A stretch of 64,000 bases of DNA from Sphingobium sp. 15-1. GTDB taxonomy: Bacteria > Pseudomonadota > Alphaproteobacteria > Sphingomonadales > Sphingomonadaceae. Of the stretch, positions 8,161-17,566 are shown piece by piece; position 1 is the stretch's first letter; every line of letters begins with the position of its first letter. A program made the position numbers and the translations under genes. A model generated the notes under the pieces. It was not told the DNA's origin. It worked only from the letters and a program-made list of their open reading frames with translations, and made no database searches. Where the stretch lies: positions 1 to 64,000 of the forward strand of contig NZ_JABXJG010000002.1 in assembly GCF_013375535.1 (NCBI RefSeq). Direction: 5' to 3'.

Positions 8161-9375
8161 TCACCAGGTCAACGGCAGCGCTTCGAGGCCGTAGACAAAA
8201 TGGTCTCCCTTGAACTCCAGTTCCTCGAACGGGACGGCGAGCGCCAGCGTGGGAAAACGCTGAAATAGCGTGCCGAAAACCGATTGCAGCTCTGCGCGCG
8301 CCAACGGCTGCCCCAGGCACTGGTGAATGCCGTAACTGAAAGCCAGATGGTTGTCGGGTGCGCGGGTAATGTCGAAGCGATCCGGGCATTCAAAGGCCTT
8401 GGGATCGCGGTTGGCAGGCGCGATTAAGGCGAATACGCCTTCGCCCTTGCGCACCAGCTGGCCGTTGACGTCGACATCCTCCAGCGCGATACGAGCGCCA
8501 TTGAACTGCACGATGCTGTTGTAGCGCAGCATTTCGTCGACTGCGCCCTTGAGCAAGGCCGGATCGTTCAGCAGCAGCCCCTTCTGATCGGGGTTCTGAA
8601 GCAGGTTCAGCGTTCCCAGCACGATCTGATTGGCCGTGGTTTCATGACCGGCCATGGTCAGAAGGTCCGCATGAAGAACCGCATCGTCATGCGACAGATT
8701 GCCGGGTTCCACCTGTTCGATGATCAGGCGGCTCAGCAGATCGTCATTGGCATGAGGATTTTTCGCCTTCTCCCGCAAAAGGCCGTCAAAATAATCGATC
8801 AGCTTTTGCGACGCGTCCTGCGGGATGATCGGATCGACATCCATCAGAACCTTGAGGCGGCTTTGCTCCTGGAAAAACTCCCGGTCGCTGACAGGCACGC
8901 CGAGGAATTCGGAAATGACGGTGGAGGTCAGCGGAAGGGCAAAATCTTCCACCATTTCGAAGGGTGGTCCCTTGGCCTCCAGTTGCGCGTAAAGATCCTC
9001 GATCAGCGCCAGGATGCGCGGACGCATGGCGTCGATCCGCTTGACCATGAACTCCTTGGTGAACATCCGCCGCAGCCGGCCATGATCAGGCGGATCCATG
9101 CGGATGAAGGTCGGCGGCAGTTGTAGCACGGCGTTGCGCGCTTCGGATTGCATGGGGAAACCGGGCGTGGTCGGCACCGTGCTGAAGCGATTATCCGCCA
9201 GCACGGCGCGAACATCGGCGAAGCTGGTAAACACCCAGATTTTCTGGCCGTTGAACAGCTGCATCGAAAGCGGCTTGCCGGCATCGCGCGCCTCCCCGTA
9301 AAGGGGAGGCGGGTCGAACGGGCAGCCGCGCTGCGCCGGAAATTGCGGAAGGTCGAGGCTATCGGCGGTCGACAT
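8161..9375 (-). CDS. Cytochrome P450 (first of a paralogous pair)
   Basis: A soluble P450 of 404 residues. It has the oxygen-activating I-helix motif AGHETT at about 242-247, the K-helix ExxR in EMLR at 281-284, and the heme loop FSYGIHQCLG with Cys353 as the iron ligand. The I-helix has Glu in place of the usual Asp, as in many bacterial P450s. The start at 9375 follows AAGGAG; a longer frame to 9426 overlaps the SDR gene. It resembles the P450 at 24664-25893 over its whole length, including the ending GL-x-x-LP-x-TW. The substrate is unknown; the neighbours suggest a small lipophilic or aromatic compound. Confidence 0.94.
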   Translation of the reverse strand: MSTADSLDLPQFPAQRGCPFDPPPLYGEARDAGKPLSMQLFNGQKIWVFTSFADVRAVLADNRFSTVPTTPGFPMQSEARNAVLQLPPTFIRMDPPDHGRLRRMFTKEFMVKRIDAMRPRILALIEDLYAQLEAKGPPFEMVEDFALPLTSTVISEFLGVPVSDREFFQEQSRLKVLMDVDPIIPQDASQKLIDYFDGLLREKAKNPHANDDLLSRLIIEQVEPGNLSHDDAVLHADLLTMAGHETTANQIVLGTLNLLQNPDQKGLLLNDPALLKGAVDEMLRYNSIVQFNGARIALEDVDVNGQLVRKGEGVFALIAPANRDPKAFECPDRFDITRAPDNHLAFSYGIHQCLGQPLARAELQSVFGTLFQRFPTLALAVPFEELEFKGDHFVYGLEALPLTW

Positions 9376-9385
9376 GATCTTCTCC

Positions 9386-10081
9386 TTACAGCCCGCCGTT
9401 GACGTCCAGCGTCGCACCGGTGACATAGCCGGCTCCGGGGCTGACCATCCATGCGATCACCGAAGCAATTTCTTCCGGGTCAGCCGCGCGTTGCAGCGCG
9501 CTCGACGCGATCAGCTTATTGCGGATTTCCGCCGGCACAGCTTCGCCCATGGCGGTGTTGATCGTGCCCGGCGAGACGCCGACGACGCGGATGCCGTGCG
9601 CGCCCAACGGCTTGGCGATGCTCTTGGTGAAATTGACGATCGCCGCCTTCGAACCGCCATAATCGGTGACGCCGCTGCCGGCTCCAGCGACGATCGAGGC
9701 GAGGTTGACGATTACGCCGCCGCCGCCTGCCGCGATCAGGCGCTTGGCAACTTCCTGCGAGAGGAAGAAGGGGCCGCGCGTGTTCACATTATAGGTCAGG
9801 TCATAATCTTCTGGGCGGATGTCGAAGAAGGTCTTGCCGTGCCAGACGCCGGCGTTGTTGACGAGCACGCGAATCGTGCCGAACTCTTCTTCAACCGCCG
9901 CGACGGCTGCGACGATATCCTCATGGCGGGTGACGTCGCACCGCCGGTAGGCATACCCACCAAGGCCTTCACTGGCGACGTCCAGGCCAACGACCTTATA
10001 GCCCGCTTCTGAAAGCGCGCTCAAAATGGCCTGACCGGTCTTGCCGTTCGAGCCAGTAACAATGGCGACTGATTGCGTCAT
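9386..10081 (-). CDS. SDR-family oxidoreductase
   Basis: A 231-residue short-chain dehydrogenase with TGSNGKTG (an unusual glycine-rich loop with Asn and Lys), NNAG and YGGSK. It is the first gene of the P450 operon; the P450 start is 10 nt beyond its stop. A GGAGTAGGC ribosome site precedes the ATG. It faces the LysR gene at 10298 across a 216-bp divergent promoter region, so it is probably transcribed under that regulator's control. Confidence 0.9.
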   Translation of the reverse strand: MTQSVAIVTGSNGKTGQAILSALSEAGYKVVGLDVASEGLGGYAYRRCDVTRHEDIVAAVAAVEEEFGTIRVLVNNAGVWHGKTFFDIRPEDYDLTYNVNTRGPFFLSQEVAKRLIAAGGGGVIVNLASIVAGAGSGVTDYGGSKAAIVNFTKSIAKPLGAHGIRVVGVSPGTINTAMGEAVPAEIRNKLIASSALQRAADPEEIASVIAWMVSPGAGYVTGATLDVNGGL

Positions 10082-10156
10082 GCCTACTCCATCTCAAGTT
10101 CGTTATGACCAGGAGATGCGTGGCTGGCAGCCTGTTCTCTCCTGATGGACATGATC

Positions 10157-10169
10157 ATTCGGACCGAAT
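10157..10169. promoter_or_regulatory. Candidate LysR operator in divergent promoter
   Basis: The perfect 13-bp palindrome ATTCGGACCGAAT lies in the space between the divergent P450 operon and the LysR gene. LysR proteins bind interrupted dyads in such positions, and this dyad is about 75 bp upstream of the P450 operon start and 130 bp upstream of the LysR start. No binding data are available; the assignment is by position and symmetry. Confidence 0.45.
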
Positions 10170-10297
10170 GTCGTGCCGCTTTCTTTACGCAGCATCCCAT
10201 GCTGCTCATCGCCATTCTTGATCGTCAAGCTTGTGAGGTCTAGTGATAACGAAGACCGAAGAATGTGAATTTGATTCAAATCCAACGAGACGATGAA

Positions 10298-11281
10298 ATG
10301 GCGAATATCGACCGGGTTGACCTCAATCTTTTCCGTCTTTTTGAAGCGCTGTATGAGGAACGTTCCGTCTCCCGCGCGGCGGAGCGGCTATTCATCACGC
10401 CTTCCGCTGTCAGCCATGCGTTGAGGCGGATCCGTACCATGATGGGAGACGAACTTTTTACCCGAGGCCCACGCGGCATGCTGCCGACCCCGAGGGCGCA
10501 TGCCGTCGCTGCGCAATTGCGCGTGCTGCTGCCTCAACTGGCGGAGGTCATCGCGCCGCCCGATTTCGATCCGGCCGCTACCGACCGGACCTTTGCGGTT
10601 GCCTGCGTACCCTATCTCTCGACGGTTTTGCTGCCCGAACTGGTGGCGGACGTCGCCCGGCGCGCGCCCAATGCGCGGCTGGACCTTCGCCTGATCTACA
10701 ACAGCGTCGTGGATGATCTCGACAGTGGGGCTCTTGACGTGGCGCTGGGTCATTTCCGCAGGACGCCGCCGCGTTTCGTCGCAGAGGAAATATTGCGCGA
10801 CAGCTATGTATGGGTCATGCGCCGCGATCATCCTGCGGCCGCGAAAAGGCTGACGATAGAGGTGCTTTCTCGTCTGCCGCACATCGACATCCATATCGAT
10901 AGCCAGGCGAAAAACACGGTGGAAAGCTTCGATGTGCGACAGGGGCTGGAGCGGTTGGTGATCCAGAACGGCATCGCTTCGCTGGAGGAGGCGTTGCTGG
11001 ATGCAGGCCTGCGGCGGCGTGTGATCACTTTCGTGCCCGATTCCCTGGCAGGGATGGCGGCGGTTTCCCGCAGCGATGCCGTTTGTCTTGTGCCGGAAAG
11101 CGCGGTCAACCGCTTCGGTGAGACCTTCGGACTGCTCCGGGCGGAGCCGCCTTACAAGTCCGCTCCGCTCGTGATCCAGAGCCTTGCCCATGCGGACTAT
11201 CGGGAAAAGCCCGCTGTCCGATGGCTGTTGGAATGTATAAGGTCTGCCGCCATCGGGATGGGGCGGCAGACCTCCAGCTAA
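10298..11281 (+). CDS. LysR-family regulator (NodD/NahR/LinR type)
   Basis: A 327-residue LysR protein. DLNLFRLFEALYEERSVSRA followed by the HTH segment ITPSAVSHALRRIR is diagnostic of the NodD/NahR/LinR subgroup, which usually activates aromatic catabolism genes. I use the ATG at 10298; the frame extends to a GTG at 10265, which would add eleven residues. It is divergent from the P450 operon and convergent with the cupin gene, so it is the obvious candidate regulator of region A. Confidence 0.9.
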   Translation: MANIDRVDLNLFRLFEALYEERSVSRAAERLFITPSAVSHALRRIRTMMGDELFTRGPRGMLPTPRAHAVAAQLRVLLPQLAEVIAPPDFDPAATDRTFAVACVPYLSTVLLPELVADVARRAPNARLDLRLIYNSVVDDLDSGALDVALGHFRRTPPRFVAEEILRDSYVWVMRRDHPAAAKRLTIEVLSRLPHIDIHIDSQAKNTVESFDVRQGLERLVIQNGIASLEEALLDAGLRRRVITFVPDSLAGMAAVSRSDAVCLVPESAVNRFGETFGLLRAEPPYKSAPLVIQSLAHADYREKPAVRWLLECIRSAAIGMGRQTSS

Positions 11282-11307
11282 GGGGTGGTCTCCCCCGGCG
11301 CTGTTCC

Positions 11308-12237
11308 TTATGTCCGCACGTCCCGGAATCCGAGTTTCTCGAAAACGGGGGTATCGGTGACCCGCAGTAAAGTGGCGCCGCCCGCGCCGCCTTGCAGCGA
11401 ATAGGCATACCAGCTCGGCACGACGAGGACGTCGCCACGGGTCATGCTCATGGTTCCCAGCGTTTCGACATCGACCGTGATTTCCCCGGCGGTAACGGCG
11501 AAGATGCTGTTGTCGATCGCCGCGGCATGATCCTGCCTTTGGCCCTGGCTGAGGCTGATCGCATGGAGCGCGATCGTCGGCATTTGGGCCTGCCCGAACC
11601 GATGATCGCCCTCTTGCGATGCCTTGTCCTTCAACGCTCCGCCTCTGAACCGCAGATCGGAATCCGGCTCCTCACCCTTGACCGCCTCAAGCGTGTCGGG
11701 ATGATGTTCGAAGAACATATTCTCCAGATTCTGGACCAGCGGCACGTCGAGAAAATCGATCCAGAAGGCTGGCGTGTCGCTGTAATTGGCATGGCCATGC
11801 CAATGCCATTGCGGCGTCAGCACAACATCACCCGGCGCCATGTCCACGCGTATGCCGTCGACCAGCGTATAGACGCCTTCCGTGGCGTCCAGCACCAGCC
11901 GCAGGGCATTGGGCGAATGGCGATGCGACCGGGCCGTTTCGCCCGGCAGCACCAGTTGATACGCCGCCACCAGATGCCGACAGGTCGGGTAGATGTTGTT
12001 TTCGACAGGGTTTACCAAGATGAGATTTCGCCGTTCGGCGAACTCTGTCGAGACGAACTCCGTCGCGCGGGTCAGCGCCTCCAGCGCCTCCTTATATCTC
12101 CAGACCGTGGGGACGAAGCGCCGTCGCGGTTCGCCCCACATCTGCGGCTCGCGTTTCGCCCAGCCGGGAGAAAAGCCATGCGCCTCGAGCCGATCGAAAT
12201 AGCCGTCGGGAGGGCTGTTTTGCGGATTCGTCGCCAT
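11308..12237 (-). CDS. Gentisate 1,2-dioxygenase-like bicupin
   Basis: A two-cupin protein of 309 residues. The first cupin has His105 and His107 in RSHRHSPNALRL and a candidate third ligand at His145 or His147 in WHWHGHA. This matches the HxH-plus-His iron site of gentisate/1-hydroxy-2-naphthoate dioxygenases, as does the stretch WIDFLDVPLV. Such enzymes open the ring of a 2,5-dihydroxybenzoate between C1 and C2. The C-terminal cupin appears to lack the metal triad, as is usual. The length is slightly below the common 340. It is co-oriented and 12 nt from a disrupted flavin hydroxylase that could make its substrate; an FAH-type hydrolase lies at 17567. Confidence 0.8.
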   Translation of the reverse strand: MATNPQNSPPDGYFDRLEAHGFSPGWAKREPQMWGEPRRRFVPTVWRYKEALEALTRATEFVSTEFAERRNLILVNPVENNIYPTCRHLVAAYQLVLPGETARSHRHSPNALRLVLDATEGVYTLVDGIRVDMAPGDVVLTPQWHWHGHANYSDTPAFWIDFLDVPLVQNLENMFFEHHPDTLEAVKGEEPDSDLRFRGGALKDKASQEGDHRFGQAQMPTIALHAISLSQGQRQDHAAAIDNSIFAVTAGEITVDVETLGTMSMTRGDVLVVPSWYAYSLQGGAGGATLLRVTDTPVFEKLGFRDVRT

Positions 12238-12249
12238 GGTGGAAGCCTC

Positions 12250-13901
12250 TCAGGCCGCGGCACTTGCCGATTGGGTATGCTCGCGTCCCGCACCGCGCAC
12301 GACGTCGATGATCCGTGCGGCGTCGGCCGGAACTTCATCGCCGCGCCAGCAGCAATGGCCATCGGGCCGGACCAGAACCAGCTTGCGTTCATAAGCATCG
12401 ATCACGGCCGGCTCATCGATCGAGATGACCTTCAGGGGCAGCTTGGCGCGTGCCGCGGCCTCGACAAAGGGTGCCGCGTCAGGGGCTTCAGCGCCGAGCC
12501 TGAGCAGCACAAAGCCTTCCCCGAAAAGATCGAGCGTGGATTGACCGTCCTTCAGCCAGACATGCGGCGCGCGTGCGCCCGGCGTGCTCGTCTGGACGTA
12601 GCTCGCCGTTTCCTGCTGCGGTATTGGGCTGCCATCCGGCACGATGACCGGCGACGTCGCATAGATATAGCCCATATGAATGCCGATGGTGTACCATTCG
12701 CGCTTCATCATATCGCCATACCATTTGCCGTAGCGCGCCCGCGCTTCGTCATGTTGCGCCCCCGGCATGAAAATTTCGGCGGGCGGTGGTGTTTTCCGGG
12801 GTTCGAGCATCAGTTTGAGGTTGCCGCTGGATTCAGCGATATTGTGCTGGGCGACCGGCTGGCGCTCGGCTTCATAAGAGGCGAGCAGGTCAGGACCGCC
12901 CCATCCCGCAAGCGCGCCGTTGAGTTTCCAGGAAAGATCGACCGCATCGCCGATACCGGTGTTCATCCCAAATCCCCCCGTGGGCGACATGAGGTGCGCG
13001 GCGTCACCGGCGATGAACACGCGTTTCGTGCCGTAATGATCCGCGATCAGTTCGCGCCGAACCCAGGGCATGGTGGATTCGATCTCGTAGTTGAATTCGC
13101 ATCCGACGGCACGCACGATGAGGTCGTGGAGTTCCGCCTCGGAATATTCGCGCTTCTGCTCGTCGCCAACGATCGACATGCGCCACCGATCCTTGCCGTT
13201 GATGGCGACAATGGTGAGCCAGGTTCCTTCCGGCCCGATGAAGATGAAGCGATAGGCAAGGCCCTTATCGTGCAGCTTGGGAAGCTCGGTCGACCGGAAG
13301 ATTATATTGACTGTATGGGTGAGGACGGGCTTGCCGGACATGCCGATGCCGACCTGTTCACGCACAAAGCTGGCGCCGCCGTCTGCGCCCACCAGATAGT
13401 CGCAGCTGACGTCATATTCTTCGTTTGTCTCCAGATCGCGGAGCGAGGCCACGACCTTGTCCGAATATTCCTTCACGGCCGTCACAAGCGTGCGATATTT
13501 CATGCTGACTTGCGAATATTGCTGCACGAAGCGTTGCATGATCGGATCGAACATATCCTGCGGGCAGCGTTCGCGCTTTTCCGGGCTCTGGGGGGCAGGG
13601 GTTCCGCATTTTTGCTCGGCACCACCTCGCGCCCGAATTCGAAGCCAGTCAGCGATTCAAGATAGACATTGTCCTGCGGATAATCGCGGGGATAGGGCGA
13701 GTTGCGTACCCAATCAGCGATGCCCCAGCGACGCGCGAACTCCATGGTGCGAATGCCGACCATGTCCATCTTGGGCTGGCTGATCGCGCCATCCGTCCGC
13801 TCGACGAGCCAGCAATGCGTGCCGCGCTGGGCAAGGTCCCCGGCCAGGGCGAGGCCAACGGGGCCGGCGCCAACGATCAAAACTTGGGTATGTGTCTGCA
13901 T
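12250..13901 (-). pseudogene. FAD-dependent aromatic hydroxylase, frameshifted
   Basis: This encodes a group A flavin monooxygenase (phenol / 3-hydroxyphenylpropionate hydroxylase type) of about 550 residues, split in two frames. The first part (13901 to about 13596) has the FAD motif VGAGPVGLALAG. The second (about 13595 to 12250) has the DG motif VGADGG and the FAD-ribose motif AGDAAHLMSPTGGFGMN. The break coincides with a run of six G on the plus strand at 13590-13595; one extra base would join the frames and give a continuous family-like sequence through PPQSPEKRERCPQDMFDP. It is either a real inactivating mutation or a homopolymer sequencing error. It lies between an MFS gene and the ring-cleavage cupin. 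Confidence 0.85.
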
Positions 13902-14047
13902 AATCCCCTCTTCGTTGCGCCTGACAAGCCCTTATGGCTCCTGCGCCTCTACGGTCTGCATTGTGAGGATTACATCGTGCCTCAGCATATGGGCCAATAT
14001 GCTTTCCAGATACATGAGCGGGCAGAGCGGATATTTGCGCTTCCCGG

Positions 14048-15253
14048 TTATTCCGGCTCGATCGTGGGAACCGGCCAGCGGAACCCCGTGATCAGCGTCA
14101 GCGCAAGAGCGATGCCGGAGAGAGTGAGAACGGCCGGAAGGCCGAACGCCTGAGTCATATGGCCCCAGAACCAGCTGCCAATCGCCATGCCGCCAAAAAG
14201 TGCTGTATGAAACGATCCCACGGCCCGTCCGGCGAGATAGCGCGGAGCGCTCAATTGCGCGGTCGCGCTCCAGACGGTCAGGACGCCTGTATAACTGGCG
14301 CCCAGCAGCAATAGTGCGGGAAACGCTAGCAGGAGGCTGTGCAGATATGGGAGAATGACGAGCGCGACTGCGCCGGCGCCGGTGAACCAGCGGACCATGC
14401 CTTCCATTCCCAGCCGCATGCGAAAGGCGCGGACGCGAAGGGCGAACAGAATGGCGCCTATGCCAAGGCCGCTCATCAGCAGGCCATAGGCTTTCGCATC
14501 GCCCTGCAACTGGTTGCGGGCGACAAGCGGCATGAGCGCCCAGATGGCGCTGGAGGATGCGGAATAGGCGAAACTGCGGGACAGGACGATGCGCAAGGGG
14601 CGTGATCGGCCTATCAGCTTGAACCCGTCCACTATGGCATCGGACAGATGGCCGGTCGCAGCGGACCGGCTTTGCTTCAATGATTTGGCCGCTACGATCA
14701 TCATCGTCAGAGCGGCCACGGCGTTGAGCCCATAGGTGGCCGTCGGACCTGCGGAAGCGACCAGCAATCCTCCCAGAGCCGGACCCACGCAGCGGGCGAG
14801 GTTATTGGCAATGCCGATCGCGGCCAGCCCTTCGGGAAGGATGGCGGCGGGAATATATTCGCCGACCGTGGAGGTTAGCGTGGGATTGAGCAGGGCAGTC
14901 CCGCATCCGAACAGGAAGCAGGCCCCCAGCAGCACGGGCGGAGAAACATGATGGCTGCCCGCCCATAGGGTCAGTGCCACCGCCGACAGGAACATGAGGC
15001 CGAAAGCGGTCGCGATGATGCGCGGCGGGCCAGCATGGTCTGCCAGAGCGCCCGCGATGATGGCCAGCAGCATGATAGGCAGAGTGAGCGCCGTCTGCAC
15101 GGACGCGACCTGCGCCGGGGATCCCACTGCGGCCATGGTCCAGGCCGCGGCGACCGTCTGCGTCAGTGTGCAGATGTTGGCGGTCAGGGCGATCGCCCAG
15201 AGCGGCCGGAAAAGGGCAATGGAAAAGGGCCCCCGAAATGCGGCCTGCCTCAT
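14048..15253 (-). CDS. MFS transporter, EntS/MFS_3-type
   Basis: A 401-residue MFS_3 carrier, paralogous to the protein at 2674-3924; both share a GRA-G-F segment and a C-terminal RWPVP. The ATG at 15253 overlaps the stop of the thioesterase gene (ATGA), which I prefer to the TTG at 15265. It lies in the minus-strand group CoA-transferase, thioesterase, carrier, hydroxylase, cupin. Members often export hydrophobic or aromatic compounds; the substrate is unknown. Confidence 0.85.
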   Translation of the reverse strand: MRQAAFRGPFSIALFRPLWAIALTANICTLTQTVAAAWTMAAVGSPAQVASVQTALTLPIMLLAIIAGALADHAGPPRIIATAFGLMFLSAVALTLWAGSHHVSPPVLLGACFLFGCGTALLNPTLTSTVGEYIPAAILPEGLAAIGIANNLARCVGPALGGLLVASAGPTATYGLNAVAALTMMIVAAKSLKQSRSAATGHLSDAIVDGFKLIGRSRPLRIVLSRSFAYSASSSAIWALMPLVARNQLQGDAKAYGLLMSGLGIGAILFALRVRAFRMRLGMEGMVRWFTGAGAVALVILPYLHSLLLAFPALLLLGASYTGVLTVWSATAQLSAPRYLAGRAVGSFHTALFGGMAIGSWFWGHMTQAFGLPAVLTLSGIALALTLITGFRWPVPTIEPE

Positions 15254-16143
15254 AGGCTGGCGCAAGCTCTAGGTGCGTTCGTTTCGCGAATGAGGACCTC
15301 CTGGACGGTCGATGCTATGAGCGCCCCTGAGCGGGTGAAGACATCAGTTCGTGCGATGGCGCGCCCGCTTGCGGCGACGGGGGCGCTGGCCTTGAACAGC
15401 ACCCAGTCCGCCAGATCGAACGCGCCAAAATACCATATCGTCTGATTGAGGCTGCTCATGAGCAATCGGGTGCCGATGCTTTCCGGCTCCTGCCGGTTTG
15501 CCGCCGTTCCCGCCAGCCAGTAATCGGAAAGATAGGCGAGGAGTGCGTGTTGCTCATTCTGGCAGATGGAAGGCAGGGAAGGGATGCGCATCCAGGCAGC
15601 GCGGCTTCCCGCCTCCTCGCCGGTCGCATAGCCACGGGGCGAGATGGGGCGAAGATCGACCGATTTGGGCACCGAGATGCGGCGCGCAAGGCCGCTTATG
15701 ATTCGATGGTCGCCGCTTTCCTGCAATTGCTGGAGATTGAGCAGCCTTTGCGGCGGTTCGACATCCGGCATCGCGTCGCTATAGGCTGGCCCGACTTCCG
15801 GCCGCTGAAAGGAGGCCTGCGCACGAAAGATGGCTTCATTCTGGGTTATGAGGGCGACATCGCGCGCGCAAAAGCTGCCGCCGTCGAAGGTGCGGGTTAC
15901 TTGAATGCGCGTCGCCTGATTGACGGGACCTCGCCGAAGAAAGAAGCCTGACGCTGCATGCACGAGCATGTCATCGACCGTCCGGCAGGCGGCGGCCATG
16001 GCTAGCCCCATGCATTGCCCGCCGAACATCCAGCCGAATGTGTTTGTCTGGGCAACGCGGTTGGAGAAACGATCCTGTCCAACAGGCTCGACAGCGATGG
16101 GAGCCAGAATGTCCAGCCCGTCCCAGCGGGGAAAAGGGGTCAT
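15250..16143 (-). CDS. Acyl-CoA thioesterase (TesB-like double hotdog)
   Basis: A 297-residue thioesterase-superfamily protein. The N-terminal hotdog contains TNTFGWMFGGQCMGLAMAAA, the family's central helix segment. The second hotdog contains SSLNQTIWYFGAFDLADW with an Asp/Thr/Gln-type active site expected by analogy to TesB. It would release CoA from an acyl-CoA intermediate. It is translationally coupled to the MFS gene downstream and 112 nt below the CaiB-type CoA-transferase, so CoA ligation and release seem to belong to the same pathway. Confidence 0.85.
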   Translation of the reverse strand: MTPFPRWDGLDILAPIAVEPVGQDRFSNRVAQTNTFGWMFGGQCMGLAMAAACRTVDDMLVHAASGFFLRRGPVNQATRIQVTRTFDGGSFCARDVALITQNEAIFRAQASFQRPEVGPAYSDAMPDVEPPQRLLNLQQLQESGDHRIISGLARRISVPKSVDLRPISPRGYATGEEAGSRAAWMRIPSLPSICQNEQHALLAYLSDYWLAGTAANRQEPESIGTRLLMSSLNQTIWYFGAFDLADWVLFKASAPVAASGRAIARTDVFTRSGALIASTVQEVLIRETNAPRACASL

Positions 16144-16255
16144 GTTGCTGAACTCATACGATACCGGATGCCATTCTCCAGCCGGAATAAGCTCTTGTCC
16201 GACCGCGGCGTTATGGTGTCGCGCTCATCCTATGGACCAAGACGATTTGCATATG

Positions 16256-17404
16256 TCATGGGTGAAGGCGCCCCATCAACTCCTGCAATATCTCCGACTG
16301 ATGTTCACCCAGTACGGGAGGCGGCCGACGTATTGCCGGATGCGCGCCATCCAGCCTGATCGGGCTTCGCAGAAGATGAACCGGTTCGCCGGAGCGATGC
16401 TGAAAGCTTTCGATCATGTGGTCATGGACCAGCGGATCGGCAAAGACCTCCGGAAAGGTGCGAATCGCTCCGGCTGGGACCGAGAAGCGATCGATCCGCT
16501 CATTCCAGTAATCGAGGGGATGTGCGGCAAAGGCGCCCGCGATCAGCCGGTCGACCTCCTCGCGACGGGTGATGCGCATCGCGTTGGTTGCGAAGGCGCC
16601 GCCCTTCAGCTCTTCCACGCCAAGCATGTCGGTGAGCGAACCCCAGAATTTGTCGCTGTGGATGAACACATAGATCTGGCGTCCGTCGGACGTAAAATAG
16701 CTGTTTGCCGGAACCATCTGGCCGTGGGCATTGCCGCGCAGGACCGGCTCGCGCCCCTTGGCGAAGAAAGTGCCTTCGCGTGGCAGCAGGGAAAAGACCA
16801 TCGCCTCGAACATGGAAATGTCGACCCGCTGTCCAGTCCCGGTCCGGTCGCGCTCCCTGAGCGCGGACAGCACGCCGATGGTGGCAAAAAGGGGGGCGAC
16901 ATAGTCGCCGAGCGGAAAGCCGGTCTTGAGCGGGCCGCTTTCGGGTGAGCCGGTGAGCTGCATGATGCCGGATAGCGCCTGTATTACCGGATCGACGGCA
17001 GGGCGATGCGCAACCTCGCTTTCCGGGCCATAGCCGCTGACCGAACAATAGATCAGCCCCGGATTCGTCTGGCGCAGCAGATCATAGCCGATGCCGAGCC
17101 GTTCCATCGTGCCAGCGCGGAAATTTTCCACCACCATGTCGGCGCCGTCGATCATCTGGCGCAGCATCTCCAAGTCGCCAGCATTTTTGAGGTCCAGCAC
17201 GATGCTGCGCTTGTTGCGGTTATAGGCGAGGAAATAGTCCGTATCCTCCCCGGCGATTGGCTCGCCCAGATGGCGCGACGTGTCGCCATGCGCAGGCTCG
17301 ATCTTGACGACGTCCGCGCCCAGATCCGCCAGCAGCATGGTGCAGAGCGGGCCGGCGACCATATGGGTCAGGTCAATGATCTTCAGTCCGTCCAACGCGG
17401 CCAT
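16256..17404 (-). CDS. CaiB/BaiF-family CoA-transferase (class III)
   Basis: A 382-residue class III CoA-transferase that exchanges CoA between acyl-CoA and a free acid. DLTHMVAGPLCTMLLADLGA is the N-terminal family signature, and Asp138 in VDPVIQALSG is in the position of the catalytic Asp that forms the mixed anhydride. The start at 17404 has GAGAGGAGAC upstream; the longer frame to 17497 has none. It is divergent from the FAH-type gene at 17567. It probably activates a carboxylic acid formed after aldehyde oxidation or ring fission. Confidence 0.92.
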   Translation of the reverse strand: MAALDGLKIIDLTHMVAGPLCTMLLADLGADVVKIEPAHGDTSRHLGEPIAGEDTDYFLAYNRNKRSIVLDLKNAGDLEMLRQMIDGADMVVENFRAGTMERLGIGYDLLRQTNPGLIYCSVSGYGPESEVAHRPAVDPVIQALSGIMQLTGSPESGPLKTGFPLGDYVAPLFATIGVLSALRERDRTGTGQRVDISMFEAMVFSLLPREGTFFAKGREPVLRGNAHGQMVPANSYFTSDGRQIYVFIHSDKFWGSLTDMLGVEELKGGAFATNAMRITRREEVDRLIAGAFAAHPLDYWNERIDRFSVPAGAIRTFPEVFADPLVHDHMIESFQHRSGEPVHLLRSPIRLDGAHPAIRRPPPVLGEHQSEILQELMGRLHP

Positions 17405-17566
17405 GATGTCTCCTCTCAGCCCGCTCCTATCAGAATGGGCTCGCCGGGGCCATCGCGGACCCGGTGCGGCGACCCTATGAAACCAGACGAATTTCATATT
17501 TCCAACAACGGGCCCCTGCCGTCGATGATGGGGACCAAGGCGATCATGTCATCGTGGAGAGTATGA

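Noticed and set aside
10265..10297. GTG at 10265 as the start of the second LysR gene
   Set aside because: It adds eleven residues not typical of the family and would place the start on the shared decamer; the ATG at 10298 fits the usual N-terminus.
11392..13665. Open frame of 757 codons on the plus strand
   Set aside because: It runs antisense across the cupin and hydroxylase genes and even across their intergenic joint, so it is a shadow of GC-rich coding.
13500..13901. Programmed frameshift to explain the split hydroxylase
   Set aside because: The run is C6 in the mRNA, not a known slippery heptamer, and homologous enzymes are single-frame. Mutation or sequencing error is simpler.
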